Source: Doris montereyensis (lineage: Eukaryota; Mollusca; Gastropoda; Nudibranchia; Dorididae). From it: a stretch of 64,000 nucleotides of DNA. The notes under the pieces are model-generated. The model was given only the letters and a program-made list of their open reading frames with translations. It did no database searches and was not told the DNA's origin. The stretch spans positions 86,001 through 150,000 of the forward strand of contig JAXRKP010001177.1 of the NCBI GenBank assembly GCA_037039925.1. Reading direction: 5' to 3'. Of this stretch, positions 1-9,457 are shown in pieces. The number at the start of each line of letters is the position of its first letter. Within the stretch, counting starts at the first letter, position 1. The position numbers and the translations under genes were made by a program.

Positions 1-1345
1 GTGTTGCCTATTGCTCAGAGTCTTGGGTGTTGCATATTACTACAGAGTCTTGGGTGTTGTATATTACTACAGAGTCTTGGGTGTTGCCTATTGCTACAGA
101 GTCTTGTGTTGTATTGCTACAGAATCTTGGGTGTTGCCTATTGCTACAGAGTCTTGGGTGTTTGCCTATTGCTACAGAGTCTTGGGTGTTGCCTATTACT
201 ACAGAGTCTTGGGTGTTGCCTATTGCTACAGAGTCTTGGGTGTTGCCTATTACTACAGAGTCTTGGGTGTTGCCTATTACTACAGAGTCTTGGGTGTTGC
301 TTATTACTACAGAGTCTTGGGTGTTGCCTATTACTACAGAGTCTTGGGTGTTGCCTATTGCTACAGAGTCTTGGGTGTTGCCTATTGCTACAGAGTCTTG
401 GGTGTTGCCTATTACTACAGAGTCTTGGGTGTTGCCTATTACTACAGAGTCTTGGGTGTTGCCTATTACTACAGAGTCTTGGGTGTTGCCTATTACTACA
501 GAGTCTTGGGTGTTGCCTATTGCAGAGTCTATTGCTACAGAGTCTTGGGTGTTGCCTATTGCTACAGAGTCTTGGGTGTTGTATCTTACTACAGAGTCTT
601 GGGTGTTGCCTATTACTACAGAGTCTTGGGTGTTGCCTATTACTACAGAGTCTTGGGTGTTGCCTATTACTACAGAGTCTTGGGTGTTGCCTATTACTAC
701 AGAGTCTTGGGTGTTGCCTATTACTACAGAGTCTTGGGTGTTGCCTATTACTACAGAGTCTTGGGTGTTGCCTATTACTACAGAGTCTTGGGTGTTGCCT
801 ATTACTACAGAGTCTTGGGTGTTGCCTATTACTACAGAGTCTTGGGTGTTGCCTATTACTACAGAGTGTTGGGTGTTGCCTATTACTACAGAGTCTTGGG
901 TGTTGCCTATTACTACAGAGTGTTGGGTGTTGCCTATTACTACAGAGTTGGGTGTTGCCTATTACTACAGAGTCTTGGGTGTTGCCTATTACTACAGAGT
1001 GTTGGGTGTTGCCTATTACTACAGAGTGTTGGGTGTTGCCTATTACTACAGAGTCTTGGGTGTTGCCTATTACTACAGAGTGTTGGGTGTTGCCTATTGC
1101 TACAGAGTCTTGGGTGTTGCCTATTGCTACAGAGTCTTGGGTGTTGCCTATTACTACAGAGTGTTGGGTGTTGCCTATTACTACAGAGTGTTGGGTGTTG
1201 CCTATTGCTACAGAGTCTTGGATGTGGCCATATTACTACAGAGTCTTGGGTATTGCATATTGCTACAGAGTCTTGAGTGTTGCATATTGCTACAGTCTTG
1301 AGTGTTGCATATTGCTACACAGAGTCTTGAATACATATTGCTACA
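1..1345. repeat. 27-bp minisatellite array (about 50 units)
   Basis: Head-to-tail units of 27 bp built around GTCTTGGGTGTTGCC and TATTACTACAGA. Two variable positions recur: TTACTAC/TTGCTAC and GTCTTGG/GTGTTGG. Because 27 is a multiple of three and no frame of the unit has a stop, all three plus frames stay open for more than 400 codons; this is a by-product of the repeat, not a gene. Units degrade after about 1210. The array starts at base 1, so it continues outside the window. Confidence 0.95.
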
Positions 1346-2000
1346 AGATGTAACATGTAACACATTTTGTAATGGGGCTATGGAGCATTCCCCCTTTTTT
1401 CTATTCAAAGACACAACAATGAGAGCTCATAAACTCATGGTTGAAAATTGCAAACAGTAGTAATATGTTGAGAACCAAATCGGGCAGGAGGAAATCTTTT
1501 ATCTAATGTGATAAAACATAATTTTCTTTCATTGCAGTTTACCCAGTCCACCCGTGCCGTGATCTCAAGGTGAATTAAGAGGAAACTGCAAGATAAAAGA
1601 CAGTTCAAAAGAAAGGAAATAAGTAGGACCTACCAAGAGTGCCCGCCAACCTCCCGCAATGTGATAAAACATCACAAACTGGAGACATGCTGCTTGATTC
1701 ATTTTCATTGCCCAGTGAAAATCCCTTTAGCATATTGTGTCTGTATGAGGTTATCACCATTATCATCCTGTCCATAAAAACGAATGGGGTTTCATGCGGC
1801 AAAAAAAAACGAATGGGATGAGGGCTTTACAATACATACAACTTATGAGATTGAACAATAACGTCATTTGAATGCAGAGAGGAGCGCCCTTGCCGAACGT
1901 GTTGTTCATCTTTTCCTGCCGTCAATTCATATGCTAAATAAATCATAAAAGGCCCACATCCCAAACCACCCTAAACCAATAATTTGTTTTAAACTCCAAT
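1346..2000. other. Gene-free spacer with one family-B repeat
   Basis: No convincing coding exon is visible. The only recognisable content is a reverse-oriented family-B dispersed repeat at about 1527-1645; the rest is AT-rich unique sequence. Confidence 0.6.
1527..1645 (-). repeat. Dispersed repeat family B, minus copy
   Basis: Reverse complement of a block seen about 14 times here: a TAGGTCCTACTTCTTTCC start, CTTGCTGTTTCCTCTTAATTC, then a near-palindromic CACCACATATGGTGGAC core and a TTTCAATGAAACAA end. This copy reads it backwards. Confidence 0.75.
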
Positions 2001-2012
2001 AACAAAAACAAC
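2001..2012. repeat. Target-site duplication of LINE copy 1 (3' side)
   Basis: AACAAAAACAAC abuts the (CTTT)n tail of the reverse-oriented LINE. It matches GACGAAAACAAC at 5181-5192 on the other side at 10 of 12 positions, the same length as the clean duplications around the two other copies. Confidence 0.65.
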
Positions 2013-2059
2013 TTTTCTTTCTTTCTTTATTAGTTCCCATTTTACCTTTCGGTGTATGA

Positions 2060-4790
2060 GTTCAGATGCCCGAGATGATCTTTCTCCAGGATACCCTGTC
2101 CTGGCATTTTATGTTTCCTTCCAAAAAAATTAAATTTCTTTGTTTCAATGCCTCTTATATATCTTCTTCCAACTTTCTCCTAGGTCTTCCTTTTGGTCTT
2201 TTACCTTGGGCTTTAGCACTGTATACTAATTTAGCTATTCTATTGTCATTCATTCTGTTAACATGCCCAAACCATTTCACTTGATTTGTTTCCATCTTAG
2301 TGTTATGCCATCTGCCCCTGTTTGACCTCTTATTGTTGTGTTTCTGATTTTGTCTCTTTTAGTTTTCCCTATTACTCTTCTTAGATATTTCATTTCAGCT
2401 GCCTGTACTATATTCTCTACTGTCTTAAGTCCAAGTTTTGCTGTCATAGAGGAGAGTAGGACAATAAACTGTATTGTATACTGCCATTTTGGTTTTTGTT
2501 GACAATTCTTGTTTACCTACAAATGCCTTTCCTAGATGGTTATATATTGCACTTGCCTTTTTCATTCTCTGGCTGATTTCTTCTCTTAGTTTTCCTCTGA
2601 GTTAATCATTACTCCTAAGTAATTATAGCTTTGAACTTGTTCTAAATACTCCCTGCCCAATTTAAAATTTTGTGTTTTAGCTTCCCTAGTTACTAGCATT
2701 GTTTTGGTTTTCTTTTGCATTTTCTCTCATTCCTCTTTTATTTAGTTCATTGTTCATAATGTTGATATTCGACTGAAGGTCACTTTCTGATTTTCAAAAC
2801 AGAACTGAATTATCGGCAATATAAAAGCATTGATACATTTACTGGTTTGAGCTTCCACACACCTATATTCATTTTCTTCATTTTTGAGGATGCCTTTGCG
2901 ACTGAATCCATAAATGTGATAAACAAAAGAGGACTTAGGATACAACCCTCTCTTACTCCTATATCTACATCAATTTCTGCAGATGTTTCCAGCTACTCTC
3001 ACTGCACATGTTGGTTTATTGTAGAAACTTTTAATGTTTTCTATTAAATTTTGCTCTACATTGTGTTCTTTTAAGGAATGCCATAGTTGGTCCCTCCTCA
3101 CAGTGTCAAATGCCTTTTCTAAGTCAATAAAACACAGGTGTAAGTCAATGTTTCTCTCAAGGAATTTTTCTATTATTTATCTAATTGTAAATACGTGGTC
3201 TTGTACACTTCTTCCTGGTCTAAATCCACTCTGATGCTCTTCAATCTGATCCTCTACTTTTTCTTAGTCTCATTTCCAGTATCCTAGCATATACTTTACC
3301 TGGAACGCTAAGTAGTGATATCCTTCTATAGTTTGAGCATTCCATAGTTGATCCTTTCTTATGTATTGGTACTACTGTTCCCTTTTCCAGTCGTCTGGCA
3401 CCTTTTTGGACTTCCATGCTTGTTGGCATATTGCATGTAGTAGTTTGTCTGCCTTTCTCCTTGGTTTTTAATCATTTCTGGATAAACCTGATCTGCTCCT
3501 GGGGGCTTTTCCTAACTTCACCTTTCTTATAGCCCCCCCCCCCCCCCCGAACAGCTTTTGATTTCCTTGATAGCTTTCTTGAAATCTTTGCCCAAACTCT
3601 TCCCACTGTTCCTGTTTTTCTTTTCTCACTTCCTCTTTGGCGATAGTTCTTTTACTTTTATTCACATAATCTATCCTATCTTCTGATCTCTTTGTTTGCA
3701 AGTATTTCTTCCAGGCATCCTTCTTTTCTTTGATCTTAGTCTTGACATTCTCATTCCACCATGCTGTTCTTTTCCTATCTCCTTTAATTTGTTTCCTACC
3801 ACAGACTTCTTCAGTACAACTGAGGAGTGTTTCTTTATACATCTGCCACTTTTCTTCTATTGTGCTATCATTCAGATCCATTTGGCTTTCACTGATAAAT
3901 CTTTTTTTATCCTAGATTGATATACCTGTTTTACTATTACTACTAGATCTAGTTTATTTAATTCCTCTATTTTGAGTTTAGTAGCTTTCTTCTCTTTCCT
4001 TTTCTGTTTGTTTTCCTCAGTCTGTAACCTCATTTTGGCATTCACGAAGTGATGATCACTAAATATTTGTGCTCTGTTTACTCTCGCATCCATGGTACTG
4101 TAAAACAAAAATAGCTGCTAACTATTATGTAGTCTATGATTGACTTTTCACATCTGTCTTCATTTAGTCTTGTATATTTGTGGGTATCTTAATGAGGAAA
4201 AAAAGGTGTTGGCTATTTTCATGTTATTCTTTAGGCAAAAATCTATGAGTCTCTCAATTTGGAGAAGTTGTTGTCTCTCTTTCTTTACCTATTACTCCTC
4301 CTGACGTTTCCACATCGTTGCCTACTCTAGCATTTAAATCTCATAAAAGCATTAGTTCCTGTTTCGATTTAAGATTCTCTGCAGCTATTGATAAATGATT
4401 TTCGAAGATATCTTTTTCTCCTTTAGTTGCGTCTTCATTTGGTCAATAAGCTATTAATAATTTAATTTCTCGTCCTTTTGATTTAATATTTACCTCTAAT
4501 AGCCGTGGGCTTATAAATTTCCAACTTTCTAGTAGCCTTTCATGCCTTTTTTATGCACTAGGAGGCTTACTCCTGCTCTAGCTCTATCTTTGACATCTAC
4601 TCCTGGGAAGATTAAAATATGATTCGGTCCTACATTTTCTATTCCTTGTCCTTTTTTCTTTGTTTCTGTAATGGTCAAAATATCTACTTTGAATTTTTCC
4701 ATTTCTTGAACTAATTCTAACTCTTTTCCATTTATTGCCCTAACGTTCAATGTTCCAAAAATCACAGTCCGTGTTTGTTTCCAAGTTCGT
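2060..4790 (-). pseudogene. Decayed endonuclease-reverse transcriptase ORF of LINE copy 1
   Basis: Read 5' to 3' on the minus strand: an AP-type endonuclease start at 4765 (FGTLNVRAING, then [12 protein letters not shown]), an interdomain stretch at 4108-3468, the reverse-transcriptase entry (KVKLGKAP, then [15 protein letters not shown] at about 3380), and a C-terminal tail near 2070-2300 that still encodes the MTWFGHV-type region in pieces. No open frame exceeds 140 codons. A normal NQKLFWG...AIRKVKLG stretch is missing about 250 bp, replaced by a run of C. It cannot be functional as read. Confidence 0.85.
3533..3548. other. Poly-C run replacing a LINE segment
   Basis: A run of about 16 C sits exactly where copy 1 lacks about 250 bp that copy 2 has (11684-11930). 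It may be repair filler or an assembly artefact. Confidence 0.7.
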
Positions 4791-4889
4791 CTTCCAAAAG
4801 ATCAAGCCGGTTATATTTCTTTTATTTCTCTGAATCAGGTTGTTTTGGATAAGCAAGGGATTAGCTCACTGTACTCTAGGTAGAAGGTG

Positions 4890-5115
4890 GGGGCCACCTT
4901 GAGGCTCCCTACCGGGCCTTGTTATTTTCTGTCAGGGTTAACTCCCTTAGCCTTAAGTCATTCAAGACCAGCCTGCAAGGCAGCATGTTGTTATTTTCTG
5001 TTAGGGTTAACTCCCTTAGCCTTTGGTCATTCAAGACCGGCCTGCAAGGCAGCAGGTTGTTTTCTGTCAGGGCTAACTCCTTTAGCCTTTGGTCACCAAG
5101 ACCTGCCTGCAAGGC
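4890..5115 (-). repeat. Tandem 5'-UTR monomers of LINE copy 1
   Basis: Three tandem units of roughly 66-69 bp, each carrying GGGTTAACTCCCTTAGCC and GCCTGCAAGGCAGCA. The same units lie at 10122-10325 in copy 2, so they belong to the element. Confidence 0.85.
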
Positions 5116-5180
5116 AGCAGGAGACTCGTGGAAGGCGGGATCATCTACTCCCCGTAAAGGTGCTCACCTGTCCACTGCCC

Positions 5181-5192
5181 GACGAAAACAAC
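5181..5192. repeat. Target-site duplication of LINE copy 1 (5' side)
   Basis: GACGAAAACAAC, partner of 2001-2012; two mismatches suggest an older insertion. Confidence 0.65.
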
Positions 5193-5499
5193 AAATTATT
5201 AAAACAACCAATTTGAAAAAACGTAAAACTTAATAATAAAAGAGTATTTACTTTATCTGTACAATCACATTGCTAAACAAAAAGCCATTTAAAAAACCAA
5301 CTCCAAATATGTGCACTGATAAAATTTGCTCACAACCTTACATGTATTAACCAGGATCACGGAAACATAATGACATCTTGAATAGGAGGAAATGGAGATG
5401 GATTGGCCACTCAATCATGAGACACCCATTAATGAACACAACAAGATACAGCTTGGCATGAAATCGGTAAGGGAGCAGATCGAGAGGCCGACCAAGACC

Positions 5500-5890
5500 A
5501 TGATTGAGGCAGAGATGGTAAAACTTGAATTGATTGAGGCAGAGATATTGAGGGAGATGACAAGATTTGGATTGAGGCAGAGGTGACAAGACTTGGATTG
5601 AGGCAGGGGTGAAAAAGACTTGGATTGAGGCAGAGGGAACAAGACTTAGATTGAGTCAGATGTGACAAGAGGTGACAAGACTGATTGAGGCAGATGTGAC
5701 AAGACTTGGATTGAGGAAGAAGTGACAAGACTTGGATTGATGTGACAAGACTTGGATTGAGGCAAAGGGGACAAGACTTGGATTGGATTGAGGCAGATGT
5801 GACAAGACTTGGATTGAGGAAGAAGTGACAAGACTTGGATTGAGGCAGGGGTGACAAGACTTAGATTGAGGCAGAGATAACAAGGCTTGG
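5500..5890. repeat. Irregular 26-bp minisatellite
   Basis: Repeated GACAAGACTTGGATTGAGGC units, consensus near 26 bp, with frequent internal deletions and shortened units. Minus frames through it give serine/leucine/proline-rich translations that are not genes. Confidence 0.85.
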
Positions 5891-5984
5891 AAAGAGCTGG
5901 AGAGAGCTAAGAGATGCTGATGTGAGACAGAAGCAATTGGCAACTCTTTGTTAAATAAGGCTAAGATCTGTTTGTTTTGTTTCA

Positions 5985-6100
5985 TTGAAAATTACCCAGT
6001 CCACCATCTAAAGGTCAATTCAGAGGAAACACAAAAAATGAAACGACACGTAAAACAGTGAAAGGAAAGAAGGAGGACTTACCAGTAGCATACACCAACC
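5985..6100 (-). repeat. Dispersed repeat family B, minus copy
   Basis: Contains TTACCCAGTCCACC, the AGAGGAAAC block and the AAAGGAAAGAAGGAGGACTTACC end in reverse orientation. Confidence 0.7.
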
Positions 6101-7025
6101 ACAAACGTAAGGCTAAAAAGGAAGAAAGAAATATAGTGGCGAAAGATTCAAAGACAAATAAATGCTCCCTATGACATTATCAAGTATTTGTCAAATTGGG
6201 TCTTTTCTTGAATAAATATTTATATAAAAACGATTTGAAATAATAATACATGACTTATTGTCTATTTGTTGAAATGAAAAATATATAAAACTTGTGTGAC
6301 TTGCATGCTTTAGTAAAATATAGTAAAGGTTGTACCATTCTCACAAATGATTCGCTGAGATAGTACTCCGCTAAGCCCAGCACATTGCTTTGGAGCAAAG
6401 TGAGTACAATCACGTACAAGATTTTGGTTAAGCAGTTTTTACCCACAGGCATCGAATGAGTCCCATTAATAGACTGTTGGCTGTCAAACCTGGCATACAT
6501 CGGCATTGACTTTTCTATTCTTTTTCTATTAAGATTCTAGTTCCCGGTGACTTTTAGTACATATATTGGCATTCCTCACACATGTATTTGAATCCTTTGT
6601 ATGAAGACATGACGTTAAATTACTATCGGGTAATATGTCCTTTGACGGAAATCAAAGGTAGACTGGACATGGCTTCCCTCGAAAACAGAAATTCCTTTCA
6701 ACCCAAAGAATTAGTTCCAAATCTGAAAGTGACTGATTCTGAATCATCAGATACTTATTCCTATAATGCTGGATCAGCTAGAAAGACGCTAACTACTAAG
6801 TATATGTCAAATTAACATCTACTGCCGAAATAATTTAGGGAAAAATATGTCGTTCACTTGAGAGAAAGGTTTTATTTTTCCGGTTTTTTCTTCCCAGAAT
6901 AAATGAGTTTACATACAAAAATTACCAATATCATCTGGAGTAGCTTCTTTTAAAAAAAAAAAGAATGCATTTTGAATTATATATCTACTTCAAACAGTAC
7001 AAATACAGTGATATTTTAATTATAT

Positions 7026-7247
7026 ATCAAAATGCCCGGTATTTCCAAGTCATCAGAATCAAAACTCGTTATGTGAATCTGTCACAATAATCGACATGCA
7101 TCAAAATGCCCAGCATTTCCCAGTCGACAGAACCAAAACCCACTATGTGAATTTGTCACAATAATCGACATGTATCAAAATGTCCGGCATTTCCCAGTCG
7201 TCAGAACCAAAACCAACTATGTGAATTTGTCACAATAATCTGCTTCA
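7026..7247. repeat. Three tandem 74-bp units
   Basis: ATCAAAATGCCCGG-type starts at 7026, 7100 and 7174 give a period of exactly 74 bp; each unit ends in GTCACAATAATC. Units differ by scattered substitutions. Confidence 0.88.
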
Positions 7248-7404
7248 ACGGTGCTGTATATAGTATAGTATACTATAAAATCAGTCGTTGCTCTTCTGTA
7301 TGATATCACTACTTTCATCGTGCAGACAAAACCTTTAAAAAAATGTTGTAGCAGTCATTACGACCATAGTAAAGTAAAAGTATATTTACTTCAGCGTTCT
7401 TACG

Positions 7405-7722
7405 GGCAACAAAAATGGTTTTATTTGATTTGATCACATCTACAACTAAGGTGATCTCTAGATTTTGGTAGGACTCTTAAAATTTTTCACAGACTGCCAG
7501 TAAGCAGCTAACATGCACAGGGTGTTGTGATAGGCACACAGGGTCCCCTTTTTATTGACCGTCTTCGATGGCACCAGGTGTCGATCCATCTTCCTGGACC
7601 AGAGGGGTAGGTTTTCTCCAAAAAAAAACTCCAGAAAAAATTTGTTAACTTGTCGAGCACAAACCCACAACTTTATGGTTGAAAGTCCCCACACCACAAA
7701 GGGGAAACTCATCCAATTGTCG
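7405..7722 (-). mobile_element. tRNA-headed SINE family C, minus copy
   Basis: Reverse complement of the elements at 49325 and 24035. The middle carries GTCGATCCA and CACACAGGGTCCC; the 3' part carries TCCTACCAAAA, GAGATCACC and AAATCAAATAAAAC. The tRNA-like head is at the high-coordinate end around 7640-7722 and is diverged. Confidence 0.7.
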
Positions 7723-7935
7723 AGAGTGTGAAGTGGAACAGTGATAATACACCACTTTCTAGATACAATGCTAGCTTATCATAGATTTCACTCCCCAAGC
7801 TCATGCTGGTACCCATCTACACCTGAATTCAAAGGGGAAATGTGTCTTACGTATCTCTCTCAGAGAGAGCAATGCCATTATTCAAACCACGGACCTCCAG
7901 GATCCCAAGCCCTGTAGCCTTGCGGTTAGACTTGC
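7723..7935 (-). mobile_element. SINE family A, minus copy
   Basis: Shows TTTCACTCCCCAAGC, GGTACCCATCTACACC and the reverse-complement head around AGGATCCCAAGCCCTGTAGC. It lies inside the duplicated unit. Confidence 0.7.
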
Positions 7936-8356
7936 TTTCTTTCAAGTATGATTTGGATTTTTCAACGTACACACTTAAAATGGCAATTTTAGGTAGATAG
8001 TACATATAATGTGATGCATATTATACAGTAAGATATATACAATATAAAATCCTTTTCATGACAAAACAATTAAGCACCAAGGGTCACTAGCAATAACCAA
8101 CAGATTTTAACATTATTGAAAAAGATCAAAACAGATTTTCTTAATCAATCACTGAAGAATTATTACGTAATCAAACAAATCTTTTCTTCCACCGTTTTCT
8201 GGTTATGTCAGTGATAAAGTAACTGATTTATCATTTTATCAGAGTATGAGTATACATATATATCTTTATATGTAACAACATCATTATATATATATATTGG
8301 TAAGTACAAAACAAATACAAAACCAACAAAACTAAAGATATACTTCAACCAGAAAA

Positions 8357-8429
8357 CGTCTATCGACAAGTTAGCCACTGTTTTGGGGTTGTGTGTAAGA
8401 ATCTTGTCAACTTGCTCTTGAGAAATTCC
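8357..8429 (-). pseudogene. Truncated duplicate of the PTER terminal exon
   Basis: On the minus strand this encodes [14 protein letters not shown], identical to the real last exon at 9323-9457. It starts mid-exon at the duplication joint (8429/8430). It also has AACCCCAAAAC where the functional copy has AACCCAAAAC, so the frame shifts and the terminal QWLTCR-stop is lost. No acceptor precedes it. It lies downstream of the real stop and can only be 3' UTR or unused sequence. Confidence 0.85.
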
Positions 8430-8680
8430 TAAATTTTCCCGGACTGCCCTGTAAGCAGCCATGAGATATTTGTGTACAGGGGTGTTGTGATGTGCACACA
8501 GGGTCCCTTTTTATTAACTGTCTCCGATGAGACCAGGTGTCGATCCATCTTCCTGGACCAGAGAGGGGTAGGTTTTTCTCCAAAAAAAACTCCAGAAAAA
8601 TTTGTTAACTTGTCGAGCACAAACCCACAACTTTATGGTTGAGAGTCCCCACACCACAAAGGGGAAACTCATCCAATTGT
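8430..8680 (-). mobile_element. SINE family C, minus copy truncated by the duplication joint
   Basis: Same element as 7405-7722, but its 3' tail is cut off at 8430, where it joins PTER exon sequence. Confidence 0.7.
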
Positions 8681-8682
8681 CG

Positions 8683-8885
8683 AGAGCGTGAAGTGGAACA
8701 GTGATAATACACCACTTTCTAGATACAATGCTAGCTTATCATAGATTTCACTCCCCAAGCTTATGCTAGTACCCATCTATACCTCAGTTCAAAGAGAGAA
8801 TGTGTCTTACGTGTCTCTCTCAAAGAAAGCAATGCCATTCTTCAAACCACGGACATCAGGATCCCAAGTCCCGTAGCCTTACTTT
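8683..8885 (-). mobile_element. SINE family A, minus copy (duplicate)
   Basis: Counterpart of 7723-7935 in the second duplication unit, with the same ACTCCCCAAGC and GTACCCATCTA blocks and a slightly shorter head. Confidence 0.7.
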
Positions 8886-9322
8886 CTTTCAAGTATGATT
8901 TGGGTTTTTCTTCAATGTACACACTTAAAATGGCAATTTTAGGTAGATAGTAGTATGTGATTATACATATAATGTGATGCATATTATACAGTAAGATATA
9001 TACAATATAAAATCCTTTTCATGACAAAAAAGTTAAGCACCAAGGGTCAATAGCAATAACCAACAGATTTTAACATTATTGAAAAAGATCAATACAATTT
9101 TTCTTAATCAATCACTGAAGAATTAAACCGTAATCAAACTAATCTTTTCTTCCACCATTTTCTGGTTATGTCAGTGATAAAGTAACTGATTTATCATTTT
9201 ATCTGAGTATGAGTATACATATATATCTTTATATGTAACAACATCTTTATATAAATATGTCGGTAAGTACGAAACAAGTACAAAACCAACAAAACTAAAG
9301 ATATATTTCAACCAGAAAACGT

Positions 9323-9457
9323 CTATCGACAAGTTAGCCACTGTTTTGGGTTGTGTGTAAGAATCTTGTCAACTTGCTCTTGGGAAATTCCACGTTTGAG
9401 CATCTTGGGAATGACAGTCAGTAGAATGTGTGAATATCCATGTCCACCGTACTTGAT
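9323..9457 (-). CDS. PTER: PTER coding exon 8 (terminal)
   Basis: Acceptor TTTCAG, then [12 protein letters not shown] and [20 protein letters not shown] followed by TAG at 9325-9323. Its 3' part was copied in the tandem duplication. Confidence 0.93.
   Translation of the reverse strand: MKYGGHGYSHILLTVIPKMLKRGISQEQVDKILTHNPKQWLTCR

Larger units (their letters stand above)
2013..5180 (-). mobile_element. Non-LTR retrotransposon (RTE-like LINE), copy 1
   Basis: Reverse-oriented copy of the LINE that recurs at 10060 and 25546. Its 5' end (high coordinate) begins with GGGCAGTGGACAGG, followed by three diverged 5' monomers at 4890-5115. Then come an endonuclease remnant, a reverse-transcriptase remnant, and a 3' tail of GAAA repeats (CTTT on the plus strand at 2015-2030). 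The coding region has many stops and frameshifts plus an internal deletion marked by a poly-C run at 3533-3548. A single ORF, total length near 3.2-3.4 kb and a short tandem tail fit RTE-type elements, but the clade is inferred only from motifs. Confidence 0.88.
5193..7025. other. Gene-free spacer with minisatellite and family-B repeat
   Basis: AT-rich sequence downstream of PTER. Apart from the 26-bp minisatellite (5500-5890) and a family-B copy (5985-6100), I see no recognisable element between 6110 and 7025. Confidence 0.6.
7478..8429. repeat. Tandem segmental duplication, unit 1
   Basis: About 952 bp nearly identical by eye to 8430-9391. The unit starts inside a family-C SINE, includes a family-A SINE and an AT-rich stretch, and ends inside a copy of the last PTER exon. 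Its copy of the exon is truncated and has one extra C. Confidence 0.88.
8430..9391. repeat. Tandem segmental duplication, unit 2
   Basis: Partner of 7478-8429. It begins with the 3'-truncated family-C SINE abutting duplicate exon sequence, and ends at GAAATTCC inside the functional PTER exon, where similarity stops. Confidence 0.88.

Noticed and set aside
1..1353. Open frames of more than 400 codons on the plus strand
   Set aside because: They follow the 27-bp repeat in all three frames at once, with no start context, splice sites or family match; a repeat artefact.
5500..5890. CRISPR-like array
   Set aside because: Units are contiguous without unique spacers and vary in length; the context is a eukaryotic intergenic region.
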